A stretch of DNA of 64,000 nt from Macrolepiota albuminosa (GCA_027475525.1 JAMWFC010000096.1:1-64000), one strand, 5' to 3'; shown: positions 33,101 to 46,634, counted from the stretch's first letter. Numbers and translations are program-made. The notes: generated by a model from the sequence alone, not told the origin.

Positions 33101-35083
33101 ATGACAGACAAAGAAAAGGCCTCGGTTGTTGGTTCCATCGACGTCGACAAGACTGTGTTTGACGCAAAGCTCGATAAGGTCTGGCGGAAGGTGGATGTCT
33201 TCGTTCTTCCTGTGGTGGCTATGTTCTATTTGCTATCGTTCCTGGTAAGTTGGGATATCTTGCTCTGTTTGGTTCATGGTATCACTATCATATCTAGGAT
33301 CGGACTAATCTCGGGAACGCTCGTGTGGCAGGCTTGCAGACTGATCTCAAGATGAACAACCACGAATACTGTATTGCGCTTACAGTGACTTACATTCCAT
33401 ACATCATCGCGGAACTTCCTTCAAACCTCGTCTTAAAGGTGCGGCTTCGATTATCCTGTATCCACCCGAATAATTCTCAATCTGTGGTAGGCCGTTGGAC
33501 CAAACTTGCTGCTACCTACAATGCTGACGTTATGGGGAATTATTACCACTCTTCAAGGTTTGTTGGTGCTATGATTTCAAGACATTGCATGTCATTGATT
33601 ACACTTCCAGGAGTCGTCAAATCATATCAAGGTCTTTTAGCGTGTCGATTCTTCCTCGGTCTCTGTGAAGGTGTGTAATTCCAGCCCAACTAATCCTTAC
33701 TTACCTTATACATTCACGCAGGTGGTGTATTCCCAGGCCTTGTCTTGTATCTCTCCTTCTGGTATCCACGTCGACAACTCCAGTCACGGTCAGTTGACAT
33801 TGTTATTTGTTTCCACTATCATTCACCTGACCAATTATTCAGGATATCTGCCTTCTTCTCCACCGCCTCTCTCTCAGGCGCCTTCTCCGGTCTCCTTGCC
33901 TATGGTATTATTCACATGGATGGAGTGGGCCATCGTCCAGGCTGGGCATGGATATTTATCCTTGAAGGTCTTTTCACTGTCTTATTCGGCCTCTCATCAT
34001 TCTTCACCCTTCCACATTCGCCTGCACGGGCCAGATTCTTGACTGAGGAGGAGAAGGATTATGTAGTTGCCCGTCTGCGTGAGACGGGTGCTACTGGCCT
34101 TCAAGATGAGGCGGATTCGTTCAGCTGGCACGAGATTTGGCAGGCCTTTACCCTTCCTCACGTGTGGATGATCGCTGTCGCTTTCTTTTTCGATGGTAAC
34201 ATCTCCATCAGTTTAGTTGATGAAGTTTTCTAATCGCATGGTTCTCAGGTACTCTCATCTATGCTCTCGGATAGTACGTCATCATGTTTTGAAAGGTTGA
34301 ACATATCATGACTGCTCCCATAGCTTCACGCCCTCCATCCTTTCTGGTCTAGGATATACCAACGTCGACGCCCAACTTTACAGTGTGCCTCCTTTCGCCG
34401 CGGCTTTTGTTGGTAAGCTGAACCATTTCGTTGTTCACGTTCATACGCCCAACTTTACAGTGTGCCTCCTTTCGCCGCGGCTTTCGTTGGTAAGCTGAAC
34501 CATTTCGTTGTTCACGTTCATGCACTGACATTAGATTACAGTCTCCATCATTGTATCATATCTCTCTGACCGTTACGGAGCTCGTGGCATCGTCAGTATA
34601 TTCTCTGGTATCCTTGCCACGATAGGCTTTGCCATGTTCTATGGTACGTCGAACCACATGTCAACATGAATTTGATTCTTATGTCTTGCAGCATCCCAAA
34701 ACCCACACGTCAAATATGGTAGTCTATTCATGAGTATCAGCGGCGCATACAACGGTGCTCCTGCGCTCTCAACATGGAACGCCAACAATACTGCACCCTA
34801 CACGCGTCGAGCTACCGCTATTGCGATTGGATTCATCATGACGAACTCTGGCGGTATTCTCGCAACGTGGCTTCTCGGGACACTTTCTCCCGCTCCCCTT
34901 TACACTAAAGCTACCCTCACACTCCTCATTTTCTCCATTCTCATGATCGTCTTTTCAGCAATGAATATTGGGTATTTGATTCTCCAGAATAGGAAGAAGG
35001 CGACGATTCGGATGACGACGTCTCCTGAGGATGAGGCTCCGGGGCTTGGCGATCGCTCCGCGTGGTTCCCGTATAGTTTGTAA
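33101..35083 (+). CDS. MFS transporter, Dal5/anion:cation symporter-like
   Basis: Membrane symporter for small organic anions such as allantoate or nicotinate-type acids; the exact substrate is unknown. It starts MTDKEKASVVGSIDVDKTVF and has about ten exons with short introns. Diagnostic parts: LDKVWRKVDVFVLPVVAMFY, RTNLGNARVAGLQTDL, GPNLLLPTMLTLWGIITTLQ, ACRFFLGLCEGGVFPGLVLY, HRPGWAWIFILEG, VSYLSDRYGARGI, GAYNGAPALSTWNANNTAPY. The C-terminus is polar (TTSPEDEAPG). A 77-bp tandem duplication (34368-34521, one mismatch) repeats the exon end AQLYSVPPFAAAFV together with its GTAAGC donor, so the second copy must be removed or skipped for a normal protein. A TATA box precedes the gene. Otherwise it looks intact. 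Confidence 0.85.
34368..34521. repeat. 77-bp tandem duplication in the MFS gene, one mismatch
   Basis: 34368-34444 equals 34445-34521 except T/C at 34408/34485. It spans an exon end and the first part of an intron. Probably an assembly artefact that also shows a two-allele difference. Confidence 0.9.
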
Positions 35084-36877
35084 TGTACTTGTACTCGTAA
35101 AATCGTCAATGGATATGCCACCAAAAATAATAATTCGCATAGCTCTAGTATACCAATCATTCTGTGCGAGAAATTGAAATGGCTGAATTATGTGGAGCTT
35201 TTCGGATGCGCAGAAAGACAGTTTCATGCCGTTAAGTCATTGAGGATGCTGACCTGACCATGACTGACGCTTCAGGAAGACGTTCAGATTTCTATCTTCT
35301 GATTGTTTAGGATATATTAAACGAAATAAATCAGGTTCGTATCGAGAACAATTGACATGGAATTCTCGGACGTGTTCAAAAGATATTACCTTGACAGAGA
35401 AAGTATGAGGGACTTTGTATCGTATAACATGATAAACGTCTCACAGGCAGATACTCGAGTCAAGTGACGATGCGCGACTGAGAGAACTGATTAACTCTCA
35501 AGAGGATGAGAAGGCAGATAGCAGAGAGAGAACTCAAATGTAGGCAAATATGTGAGAAGGTATCGCAGTAGAGCTAGTTAAAATACGATGAAAACCGGAA
35601 CTTCTTTATCTTGTATGACCTGACCAGCAGGGGCATCGAAGTTATCAAATGTTCTCCTTGGGGAGCATGTCTGGCTGCAAGGATGATTGCAACGGGGACA
35701 ATGTGAAGACATGGAGCCACCGAAAGAGACAGAGCAAGAGAGAATGGGGAATCTGTAGAGGTTCTGGGAAGAATAAAGACGATAGGTCAGTGGGGCTACC
35801 CGTTGCAGACTCCGAATTGAAATGTAATATGTAAGATAGAAGCGGAGGGGGAAGCGAAGAAGAAAGTGATATTTTCGTTTGGACAAGGCCAGCCTCTTGT
35901 ACTGTGAAACTGAGGCGTTGATGAAGAATACATTCGCGGCCATGGGAAGGAAGCGCATTTTAAGCAAGTGTACTCCAGTTTATATTTGACGAAGAGTTTA
36001 AGGTTGGATATAAAGAGGTGCTGTGTTATACATGAGAATGTACTTGGCAGAATTTGCGTCCTGATCTGTTCGCGCTGGTATGCAGATGAGAATTTGATCG
36101 GATTCCCGTCATGTTGTACAGCATCCACTAATACAGCGCAGCGAATTCTGCCCCGGTAATCAACCACAGAGCCAGTGTGGACGGTGTTCGTGATATCAAT
36201 ATAACACCTCATATGCAATCACGTAGTTTTCCAGGTCCAATCCACTCAATCTGACGCTTTTCTCCTTGAAGAGGACCCAACAAGTCAAGATGGAATTCCC
36301 ATTTCGTCGCATCAATCCAAATCAGTACAGGAATACTGCCTCGAGACGGTAAGCCTACCTTGGAACTCTTGTCAGGGATGCCTGAAATGTATGTGGGTCA
36401 GACGTCGGCAGGTGACTTGCGTGCACGGGGGGTCCTTCCCTATTGGGGCAACCTTTTAGATCACTCGTCAGCGCCATATGCTACTATACACAAGCAAGAA
36501 GAATCTTCTAGTTCGGATCTGTCTAGAGATATGTCTTTCATGTCATCTCTTTGTTAGTAAGTTATTCCTTGCGTATTGCAGAATTGGCCCAGATCCATAG
36601 CACAAGGAAACCCAGACGAAGTTTGGAAGACTCCAAGGAGAAAAGATACTTCGCAAGTGTCAAACCCTTAGTTTCAGTACGCATTACACTCAGGGATAAT
36701 CCGTAGACAAGAGGGCGGACCGCGGACCGGTATCTGGGTTGTATGTACACGTGTCCCCCTATTCCCCCTGAAAATGCAAAACCAACGGGTATCAGAATTA
36801 TTAAGTCAGTAACAGGACGTCTTCTTAAGAGCGTATGTCCATTTTTGTCCTCTCTTTACCTCCGCAGACGATCAATC
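35084..36877. other. Intergenic, no gene assigned
   Basis: No exon I can support. A minus-strand Cys-rich stretch (SSHCPRCNHPCSQTCSPRR) near 35695-35650 is noted but not called. Confidence 0.4.
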
Positions 36878-38929
36878 ATGGCGGTTGGACACATTTTCAA
36901 GAATATACGTGTATACTGTCCGTTCCTTTCATGTTCTCCTTCTGAATTATACCTTACGTTTTGAATAGATCTGGCCTTTATAGCTTACTGGGGAATCGTT
37001 CTCTTCGGTTATGACACTGGCATAGCGGGTGGTGTAGTATCGCAGCCATACTTCAAGCAGGAATTCGGCCTCCTTAATCCCGATGGGACCACGAATCTGA
37101 AACGCACGAATGATGTGACATCTAATGTCGTATCAGTCTTGCAAGCAGGAGCTTTCTTCGGTGCCCTTGGGTCAGCTCCTGTCTCATGTACGGTTTTATT
37201 TTTTAAATGATTAACATTCTCGTTAATTTCTCTTTCTACGATATTTCTAGCTAAGCTCGGCCGCAAATGGACGTTGGTTGCGTTTACGCTCGTATTCTGT
37301 ATCGGTGCTATTCTCGCCACAGCGGCAAAAGATAAGCATCACGGCCTTCAGCTCATCTACGCTGGTCGTGTGATATCTGGCTTTGGTATTGGTGGGATTT
37401 CTGCAGTGGCTCCAGCCTACGTTTCAGAGTGTTCTCCCAAGGAAGTAAGAGGCAGAATCACGGGTCTTTTCCAGATCATGGTGCGTCATTACCTTGCTTT
37501 CCTATATTCTTTTAACCTTGAAACTTGATTTTAGGTTGCGATTGGAGTAATGCTTTCATACTTTATCAATTATGGAATCGGGATAAACATCCATACCGGC
37601 CCCAATGTCTGGAGGATACCGTTCGGTTTCCAGCTCGTGCCGGCAGGAATCATGTTATTTGGCCTGCTCACTGTCAAGGTACTCCACCCGTGTCCGACTT
37701 ATTCATGGAACTCATGTATTCATGATTAAAGGAGTCTCCCAGATGGCTTGCTTCCGTTGGTCGGAACGATGAGGCCTTGCAAAACCTTGCCTATCTCCGA
37801 TCTGAATCTACCGACTCAGAAAATGTTGTACACGAGATGGCAGAAATAGAGGCACAAATCGAAGAAGAGCGGGCTGCCAGGCAAGGCCTCGGAATGAAGG
37901 AGGCCTTTTTTGGAAAAGGGAACTTCATCCGCTTCGTCATCGCGTTTGTTATCTTCCTTCTCCAGCAATGGGGCGGCCAGAATTCCATTGGGTAGAGTAC
38001 AATTGCTTTGGGTTCTTTAGAGCGGACTCTCATCAGCAACACCTAGATACTACGCACCTCAGATTTTTACTTCTATTGGATATACAGGAACGAAGAATTC
38101 TTTGCTCGCTTCAGGTATCTACGGTGTTGTCAAGGTGGGTTTCTGCCGTCTCTGCGTTTTAAAACTCAAATCCTCCAGGTTGTCGCGACTGCCATTTTTG
38201 TTTTCTTCTTCGTCGAGAGTATTGGGCGACGCATATCACTCATTGTTTCCTCTCTCGGAATGGGTACATTATTCTTCATCATCGGTGCCATTCTCAAAAC
38301 CCATCCCGTATCTGTTGCTCACCCTCCCCCATCCCCTCCACCCGCATCCAAGGCCATGGCGGCCATGCTCTATATTTACGTTTGCTTCTACTCTATGGGC
38401 TGGGGTCCTATGCCCTGGATCTACGTTTCTGATATCTTCCCCACTCGCACAAGACACTACGGTCTGTCCGTCGCAAGTGCTTCACAGTGGCTCTGGAGTA
38501 AGTCTTTTTGCTATCCTTATTAAACGACAGCGCTTGATTGTCCTTGATTAGACTTTGTCGTGTCCAAAGTTACACCCGACATGATCTCAGACCTGGGCTA
38601 CAAGATTTTCCTCATGTTCGCCACCATCAACGTCGGTGCCATGGGCTTGTTTTCCTTGTGAGTTTTATCTGTACATATGTATTGACTTACCTTTACATTT
38701 TGGGTCTCAGCCTTATACCCGAAACCAAGGGCCGCAGTCTGGAAGAGATGGACGTGATCTTCGGTGCTATCTCTGCTGACGAACGTGCCGCGCACATCGC
38801 CGCACAGGAAAGAGGTATGTTCTCAACTGAACTTCATTTTAGTAATTCTCACCGATTCGATTTCCTACAGCACTAGACCACGACCGAAGCGATGTTCGAT
38901 CCTCACGCTCGGTCACTACCAAAGCATAA
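36878..38929 (+). CDS. MFS sugar porter (hexose/quinate type)
   Basis: Plasma-membrane sugar transporter of the MFS sugar porter family, 12 predicted helices. It starts MAVGHIFKNI and continues across an intron into HLAFIAYWGIVLFGYDTGIA. Family signatures: KLGRKWT (loop 2-3), GRVISGFGIGGISAVAPAYV, SECSPKEVRGRITGLFQ, FLLQQWGGQNSIGYYAPQIF, PMPWIYVSDIFPTR, and PETKGRSLEEMD after helix 12. The C-terminal tail ends in VRSSRSVTTKA. Introns are 50-70 bp and keep phase where checked. No damage seen. The upstream start is chosen by the first in-frame ATG; an additional 5' exon is possible. Substrate cannot be fixed from sequence alone. Confidence 0.87.
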
Positions 38930-39620
38930 TATTTGTACCTTTGCTCAGATTTCTCCCTTCAGCAGACGCGTCTTCACGATATTAAATTACCCCTTAGCCG
39001 TGGTTTAGGTCTTGTATCGATGGGTCGATGTTTCGCTCACTGTTGCAGCAATGACGGATTCACTCCGCATACGCTTCTCTACGTTCGCCGTCTTATTCAG
39101 TGTATATCAGATGTAACATACTATGCAATTGGTTTCTTGGTGTTTCGGGTGGACTGTGTTGAACAGTTAGTCATAATAAGAAGGCAAACAGACTCTTAGC
39201 CTTTCAATCGAGCACGTCATCAAAGCACGAAAGCGATTGTCAAGATAAGATATGAGAGGGATCAAGTACTCGGATATTGCCGGTTGTGCAAAGTCATTTA
39301 TCTCAAGTTTCTCGACGCGACAGTTTCTTGAAGGATTCCGCATAAGACCTTTTAAACCTTTTTTTCCGGATGGACAGAACTTTTACACGACTTCAAGGAT
39401 AAGAATACGCAGTTCCAGATTTCCAAGGCGCATAAATGGTATTCTTCTAGTTACCACGCCGTATACCTCCAATCAACACTTCTTGTGCTATTACAAATCC
39501 AAGCAGAGTGGACGATCTGCCAGCCTTTTCGCAATGGACAGTGGCTGACCCATGAAGATTTTTTCCTACTTAAAAGTCAGTGTTAGGAGGACGGTTCCGT
39601 TGTCATCCTCTCATCAAGCA
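38930..39620. other. Intergenic / laccase promoter
   Basis: No gene. Probably contains the laccase promoter; I see no certain regulatory element. Confidence 0.4.
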
Positions 39621-41944
39621 ATGTTACCACCACGCTCTTTCTTCCTTCTCTCCGTGCTCACCGCTGTACACGCTTCTATCGGTCCTTCAGGAGACATGTA
39701 CATCGTCAATTCAGACGTTTCCCCCGATGGTTTCACTCGTCCGTGAGTCATGAAAAAAATACCCTGTTTTTAAGTTCCAGCGTGACATCTCTATACAGGT
39801 CCATCCTAGCATGCAGTAATGCATCGACCGCTTCCTTTCCAGGCGTCCTCGTCACCGCGACGAAGGTGAGCAGCTTATTCACCAGCTATTTGTACGATAA
39901 TCACTCCGCGAAGGGCGATCGGATTAGAATGAACGTCGTCAACCACCTCAAAGACACCACGATGCTGACAGGAACAAGCATTGTACGTTATACTTTTTTT
40001 TCGTGATTTTATAACATGCCAAATGCCTTGTCCCTCTGAAAGCATTGGCATGGTTTATTCCAGAAGGGTACCAGTTGGGCTGATGGTCCCTCGGGCGTAA
40101 ATCAATGCCCGATATCACCCAATAACTCATTTCTGTACGATTTCAACGTTGGTGATCAAGCTGGGACGTATTGGTATCATTCTCATCTAGGTGTGTGACT
40201 AGCCTTACGGTGGTCTGTTGATTCTCATGCTCGTGCAGGAACTCAATACTGCGATGGTCTCCGAGGCGCTTTTATAATCTACGATCCTCAAGATCCGTTT
40301 CGACACCTGTAAGTGCCTTTCCAGCCATGGATGTATTAAAATTTCACTTTGCATCTTTCTAAGCTACGATGTTGACGATGGTTCGTCATCGAGTCCCTTC
40401 TTTTGCGTGAAAACTGAACCACTGATTCCCCACGCAGAAAATACAGTGATTACTCTGGCTGACTGGTAAGCAATTCTGTCTACTGCGTCGATCCATCTCT
40501 TTTCACTGTTATTGTAATCACAGGTACCATATACGTTCAACATCGATAACAGACAGAGCCACACCGGATACGACACTTATCAATGGTCTCGGGCGGAACT
40601 GCAATGGCGCTGCAACCGACCTGTCTGTAATCAACGTTGTTCAAGGCAAGAGTTACCGATTCCGGCTTGTTTCCATTTCCTGCGATTCAAATTTCGTCTT
40701 CTCAGTCGACGGTCATAACATGGTTCGGATTTCCTCTTTCTCTCTGCCACACTGCACAGCTAAATACTCATAACAACCACCCAGACTATAATCGAAGTAG
40801 ACGGCGTCAACCACTCGCCCCTCGTCGTCGACTCCATCCAAATCTACTCGGGCCAACGCTACTCCGTCATCATAGCCGCGACGCAGCCCATCGGGAACTA
40901 CTGGCTCCGTGCGCTCCCCAACGGCGGATGCACCTCATTCGCCGGCGGCGCTAACTCAGCCATCTTCCGCTACCACGGCGCCCCGCTAGTCGAGCCAACC
41001 ACGACCAACTCCTCCCTGAACAACCCACTGGTCGAGACGAACCTGCATCCCCTCGAAAGCCCCGGCGCACCCGGGGGCAGCGCTCCCGCCGACGTATCCC
41101 TGTGTCTCAACGTCACGCGTGTCAATGGCCGCTTCGCGATCAATGGCGCGAGCTTCCAGCCGCCGAACGTCCCTGTGTTGTTGCAGATCATGAGCGGCGC
41201 GCGCACGGCGCAGGATTTGCTCCCTTCTGGGAATGTGTATACTTTGCCGCGGAATAAGACCATCGAGTTGATCATACCGGGAGGCTCAACTGGTTCGCCG
41301 GTCAGTTCTCCTTTCTCTTTATCTCTTTCGAAGACGTTCTAGGTGGCTCATTGGATTTCGCAGCACCCGTTCCATTTACACGGAGTAAGCGTTCCTATTC
41401 TTGCTCATAACAGAGTCGCTTTAAACGCTCTCTCCTGACAGCACAATTTCGACGTCGTCAGAAGTGCCGGAAGTACCAAATACAACTACGACAATCCAGT
41501 TCGTATCCTACTTATCCTTCTTCCTTGATTTTTCTCTCATTTACTATACTTTCTTTGCCTTTCAGGTGCGCCGCGATGTAGTTTCTACCGGGTTCGCTGG
41601 AGATAACGTTACCATCCGCTTTACAACAAACAATGCGGGCCCATGGTTCCTACACTGGTAATTCAGTTATCATTGAACACGTCGATTCGATACTGACCAA
41701 AAAACGGTAGTCACATTGACTGGCATCTTGACAAGTGAGTTACTCTCTTTCGCGTTCTCCCAGAAGTTGAGTATCATTTGTCTGTATAGCGGCTTGGCGG
41801 TTGTGTTTGCTGAGGATGTAAATAGCATCGCGAAGGGGATGGAACCCGGTGAGCATCCCAAAACCACACATTTCATATATTCTAACCTCGCTTTTGCCAG
41901 AGGAATGGAAGGAGCTTTGTCCCATGTATGAGTCTGCACATTAG
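39621..41944 (+). CDS. Laccase (multicopper oxidase)
   Basis: Secreted phenol oxidase (EC 1.10.3.2 type) that oxidises phenols with reduction of O2 to water. Signal peptide [19 protein letters not shown]; the mature start [12 protein letters not shown] is typical of basidiomycete laccases. All four copper signatures are present: [36 protein letters not shown], and HCHIDWHLD. In the last, the HC|H codon is split by an intron (the tg of the first exon plus t of the next makes Cys). It ends [14 protein letters not shown] at 41944. About ten introns. Several N-glycosylation sites (NNSF, NVTR, NVTI). No missing ligand. The alternative, another multicopper oxidase (ferroxidase), is unlikely because the laccase L2/L4 patterns are complete. 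Confidence 0.93.
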
Positions 41945-42359
41945 CTTCACTTCCGGATAGTACTTGTTGTTCCATGGGAGACGTTGATTGCAATCTGACA
42001 GCAGAAGTACGAGCATGATAATATTCATGACATAAAGCACAGTAAGCTGGAAACGCCAAGAACACGAACCGACATCATGATCATGGAGGGCTGTTCGGGC
42101 GCGAAAGGAGAGGTGAAACTTGAATTGATATGAGTCTGTTGGGTGACGCACGATGTCCCTAGGAGATAAGTGGAAACCTGATGAATCATCTGGCCCCTGA
42201 TGTTACTTGATCTAGCCATCTGCCATAATGCCTTGATAGGGACTTGTGATGATTTTCAGACGAACATCTGATTGTATGTACAAGCATTCTACACAAAGTT
42301 GACCTTGAATCAGGTATACCAACAAACTGGGTAAAGAAGAGCACTAAATTCCACTCGGC

Positions 42360-42965
42360 CTACTTGGACGCTAGCTCATTGATAATCTCGACTGCCCGCT
42401 TGAACTTTGCCTTCTCTTCGTCCGTCGCCTGGACTTCGCTCGTCCCTCCTCCACATCCCTGCGGCCCACCGTTATACCATTCCAGATCCTCGCTACCCCA
42501 AGCGATGCTGGTGTTGAGCCCATATATATCCTCGCTGCCGGGCGGAGACTCCATGGGGAGTTCCTTCAGTATCGAATGCAATTCATCGACAAGCGCATCA
42601 TAGTCTGTAGCGGGGAGCGATTTAGGTGCGGCATCTTGAAGTTGGGGTGTCCCCTGCTGGCGGAACGAAGAGGCGATCAGGAGATTGGTGTTAGTAGACG
42701 CTTTGGTGACGGTGTGGATGTAGTCAGGGGTTGGAGGTGCAAAGCCGCCGACGATGCCTGCGATTTGAATGGATCAGGCAATGATTATGAAGAGGACAGT
42801 TAATGGACCTTTCTGGAGACGGAATGAATATTCTGAAGGCGGCATTGAATCAAAGATGGTGCAAGTCGAAGATAACGTTCAAACACTAGCGCCTCCGTAA
42901 GGAAATGCACATGTGACTGCCTCCTCGCTTGTGACGTCATCGTCTTCCCTCTCCACGTTGACCAT
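42360..42965 (-). CDS. Conserved small protein, two exons
   Basis: Exon 1 (42965 to about 42893) encodes MVNVEREDDDVTSEEAVTCA then FPYGGA. A ~120-bp intron joins in phase to SIVGGFAPPTPDYIHTVTKA (exon 2, about 42762-42360), then LPATDYDALVDELHSILKEL, YGLNTSIAWGSEDLEWYNGG and a helical end (DEEKAKFKRAVEIINELASK). It is soluble, acidic, about 160 residues. The coherent codon use and the tidy C-terminal helix support a real gene. I do not know the family. It is convergent with the laccase gene. Confidence 0.55.
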
Positions 42966-43645
42966 CCTGATCGTTTACTTGACAACAGAAACAGTCTATC
43001 TCATCATATCTATGCCAACACTTCTCCATTAAGAGGTCCTCCCCGTTAGATGTGGAAGATCAAAACTCGTGTGAGCACATCTGCATCAAGGAGCTCCGGC
43101 TTGTTCTTGTGCCGAATTCTACATAATGACCGTGTGGTGCAAGCACACTGTTTGCTGTGTTAGCCTTACGGTTGGCGTGGAGACAGACAGCTTCATTTGA
43201 TCAAGCGTCAATCAAACTTTTTTGCCCAGCGCTCTATGCCTTTGTGACAAAGACAAAGCCCAGTCAAGTCCAGCATCTGAACTAAGTCCAACCAGGTGTT
43301 GAGGTCTTCGTGGAAACCCTCCTCGTCTCTCGCTGTTCTCGGAATTGTGCAATGCGCAACGCACAACACGTGCCTAGGTCCTGATCAGCCATCACTTACA
43401 TCCAGACAATAACACAGCAAAGCTTCGCAGCATTAGAACAATGCTCCAGCTCTTTGCTCCATCCGATTAATTCTATGACACCTAACATCTTTTTGTCCCC
43501 ACATTGGGAAGCATTGCTAACAACAAGACGGCCATCTCGGGTACGAGTACGAGGCCGCATGCGTTTCACAGCATCCCAAATCTGATGAAATTATCTTTGT
43601 ACCATTTCTTCATCCCCGAATACCAGTTGCTCCCCCTCGGCCGGG
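42966..43645. other. Intergenic / divergent promoter region
   Basis: Separates the divergent small-protein and CBM19-type genes. No gene seen. Confidence 0.4.
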
Positions 43646-43652
43646 TATAAAA
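43646..43652 (+). promoter_or_regulatory. TATA box of the CBM19-type gene
   Basis: TATAAAA 165 bp before the ATG, followed by a long CT-rich leader (about 43680-43800), the usual layout of strongly expressed basidiomycete genes. Confidence 0.65.
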
Positions 43653-43810
43653 GACGACAAAAACTGAACCTTGGGTCATTCTCCAATTTTCTTCTCTTCT
43701 CTATCGAGCCTAGTGCTCTTTCAGTTCTTCATTCTCTCCACAACCTTTCATTCACTCTCCCAACCCTTTTAAGCTTTCCTTATCTTCAACACCACCACCT
43801 CTTCTACATC

Positions 43811-45067
43811 ATGGCCAAGATCTCTGCTGTCTTCGTTCTCTCTGCTCTCGCTATTGCGGCATCCGCCGTCCCCGTACAGTTCCAGAAACGTATCGCCCAA
43901 ACTATTGCCGATTCAACCCATGACTGGGAGCAAGCATGTGTACGCGAAGCCTACATACCAATGATCCCGCCATTAACTGACCAATTTCTCGGTAATTCTA
44001 GCTCGCGGCAGGCGGAGCCCAGCAGTGCAACCCTATCTCTCAAGTCGCGTTCACAAGCCTGTTGGCTGCTGGGAAAAACTGCGATCAGCAGGACGCGGCA
44101 GATCAGATGATTGATCTTGCCAAAACGCTCAATAACGATGCTGAGATGATCAGACTCGCACAAATCTTCGTCCAACAGCCTCGCAATGCTGTAAGTGCCC
44201 TTCTTTTTCCATCCATCCTAATTCGGAACCACAAAAACTCATGGAACACGAAATAGCCCGACAGTCTCCAGGTGCCATACTGCCAAGTCGCGCCGAAGAA
44301 CCAGGAGCTCAACGGCCTCTTCCACTGCCAATTCGCCGGGTCTGACTTCACAAAGTTCAGCGGCGACCAGACTGGCAACGTCCCCCTCGGTCTCTCGGCC
44401 GTGACACCACCCGGCTCCTGCCCCGCCAAGCCAGATGGCCCCGTCCCCGATGGTGTCCAGCTCAACACCCTCGTCACCAGTCCCAATGCTAAGTGAGTGT
44501 CTTGTCAGTTTTGGTAAACGTCGTATTTGTTTACAACGTCCATTTTCGTTCTCGTCATATAGTGGTTCGGCGGCAGCTGCACCACCTCCTGTAGCAACAA
44601 GTGCCCCTGCTGCACCCGCCCCCGCCCCCGCGCCAACTACCGCGTCTACCCTCGCCGCATCACCAGCATCAGGCAACTTCCAACTGCGTAAGTAACCTCT
44701 CACTCTCCCACATCTCATCCTTTCTTACCTATTCGTCGACACAGAAAACGGCAAAGACGCCATCGCGCAGAACGCCCAGTTCGCCTCGCTCACCGCCTCC
44801 TCTGCGTGCACCGAAGGCCAGGACGCGTGCGTCAACAATGGGTTCGCGCAGTGCGTCGGCGGCAAGTTCGTCGTCACGCAGTGCGCGGGCGGCACAGTCT
44901 GCGCCGCACTTCCCCTTGTCAACAAACCTGGAACTGTACGTCATCCTCTTCTTCTAGATGGTGCCTCAGGGACACTGATGTTCGTGTTGTCTATTTAGTC
45001 TATCGCCTGCACGACCGCTGCGGATCGTGACGCTCGTATCGCTGCTACGGGGGCAACGGCAGCTTGA
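43811..45067 (+). CDS. Secreted protein with CBM19-type Cys module
   Basis: Signal peptide MAKISAVFVLSALAIAASA. Exons join in phase: WEQAC|LAAGGAQQCNPIS (intron 43940-44001), then FTSLLAAGKNCDQQDAADQM, VPYCQVAPKNQELNGLFHCQ, a Pro/Ala-rich linker (VATSAPAAPAPAPAPTT), and a C-terminal module ACTEGQDACVNNGFAQCVGG then KFVVTQCAGGTVCAA with a final IACTTAADRDARI. The C-terminal Cys spacing matches carbohydrate-binding module family 19 (chitin binding). The N-terminal Cys domain is common in Agaricomycete secretomes, but its function is not known to me. A TATA box and CT-rich leader suggest high expression. Likely role: extracellular or cell-wall chitin binding. Confidence 0.8.
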
Positions 45068-46634
45068 TCTGGATCAATTCGGAGATACTCTAGAGGGACG
45101 AGTTACTTACTGCCTGCTTGATGCACCGAGATCCAGAGACCTTGCTCTCATTTTGTAGCTCTAGTTCGTTGCTGTAAGGAATAGCTGAGATGAATGTTAA
45201 TTTGATTGGAGATGGGTATTTGGAATTGCGGGAAAGTGGATTTTCTCTCAATTCGATCCCGATCTTGCGACATATGAAGAAAACCTTCGCATAGTTTGTG
45301 CGTCTTGGTAGCGCTTGCCATGACAGCAAAACATCAAGCATCTCTGCAACCCGAGTGTACGTAGCTCTCATTCTTGTCTTGAGATCCGTTGATTGGTATG
45401 TCTAAACTCTAATGGCAACAAATACGCAATCACGTTGCGACAGGGGTTTGGGTATTGGTACAGACAACGATTGTCGTCGTGGTAGTAAGGCACAATTTGA
45501 GAACCTCGATATCACATCAAACCTCTAAAACCAAAACCTCACCAAGATAGTCAAACGGATTGAGACATAGTTACACCCACTCGTAGACCCAATCTCGTAG
45601 CGGCGAGATCTTGTCGTTTGTTCAAGTTCAACCATGATAAGGACTTTGGAGCGATACGGCTGGGGGATGTCAGACCGACCGACCGTGCAATGCAGTTGGA
45701 AGTCAGCTGGACACACGTGATGAAGCAGTTCCTACCACGTGAAGCTACGGCGCAACCCATTTCCCGACAGAGCATACCTTCCGCCCTTTGATCCCGCTCT
45801 GTCATCGACTATGCAGTGGTTCCTGACCATGAGCCTTCCAAGTTTCTCCGCTACGGTTCCTACTGCAATAAGATGGAATTTATACCTGATATCCTGAATA
45901 CTTATTTCCACCACGTGTGACCCCATGAATGTTATGATAATACTGCTTGATCACCCGTTGTTCAATTGCGGCGCCAATTGTAAGGCGGAGGCTGATGTTT
46001 GCCTCATGTCTTTCAACGCCGACATATTCTTCGTTGTTCAGGAGGGCAAAGGCGGATCCTATCAAAGAGGATTTTCCTCCAAAGCCCAGCTTGTGGCTGA
46101 CGCTATCGCTCCCGTTCAAGTCAATAGGAAGTTGCGACATCAAGGTAGAAGGTTACCCGCTAAGGATATGGTTATCCCCGCGATCGCATTGGTTGAAACG
46201 CGCCCGGCTTTTTTCAAGACCTCCGTGAACATGGATCTTGCTCGAGCGGTGGGGACGGGATTATATCCGTGAAGAGCTGTAGTCTGCCGCATGAGACGAT
46301 GAAAAATTTTGCGTGTAGGAGGACTGTTATTCAGCATTACCTGCTTTTTTCACGATGTTGTGAATGAATTTGCTGAGGGTGTACTTAGCCCTTAGTTCTT
46401 CTCGATGGTTATTTGGTTACGGACTTGTACAGTATGTACGAACTTTTCTGCCATGAATATTGTATCAGTTTCTTTCCGCAGACTCTATGAATGATTAAGC
46501 ACTCAGAGTTTGAAATATTCCATTTTATTCTACTCCTGTTCACAAAACAAACTCCTGTCCATCAAAGATACATGTCGTCATATTCAAATATAACTCCAAA
46601 TCTCACCAAACTACCCCACACCATCTTGGGCAAG
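45068..46634. other. No supported gene
   Basis: Overlapping ORFs on both strands near 45.9-46.3 kb are open but match nothing I know. Left unassigned. Confidence 0.4.

Noticed and set aside
35578..35967. Minus-strand 129-codon ORF with Cys-rich segment
   Set aside because: Most of it looks like translated AT-rich intergenic DNA; the Cys cluster is too short to support a gene.
45925..46272. Overlapping ORFs on both strands
   Set aside because: Both frames are open but neither has splice or family support, so strand cannot be decided.
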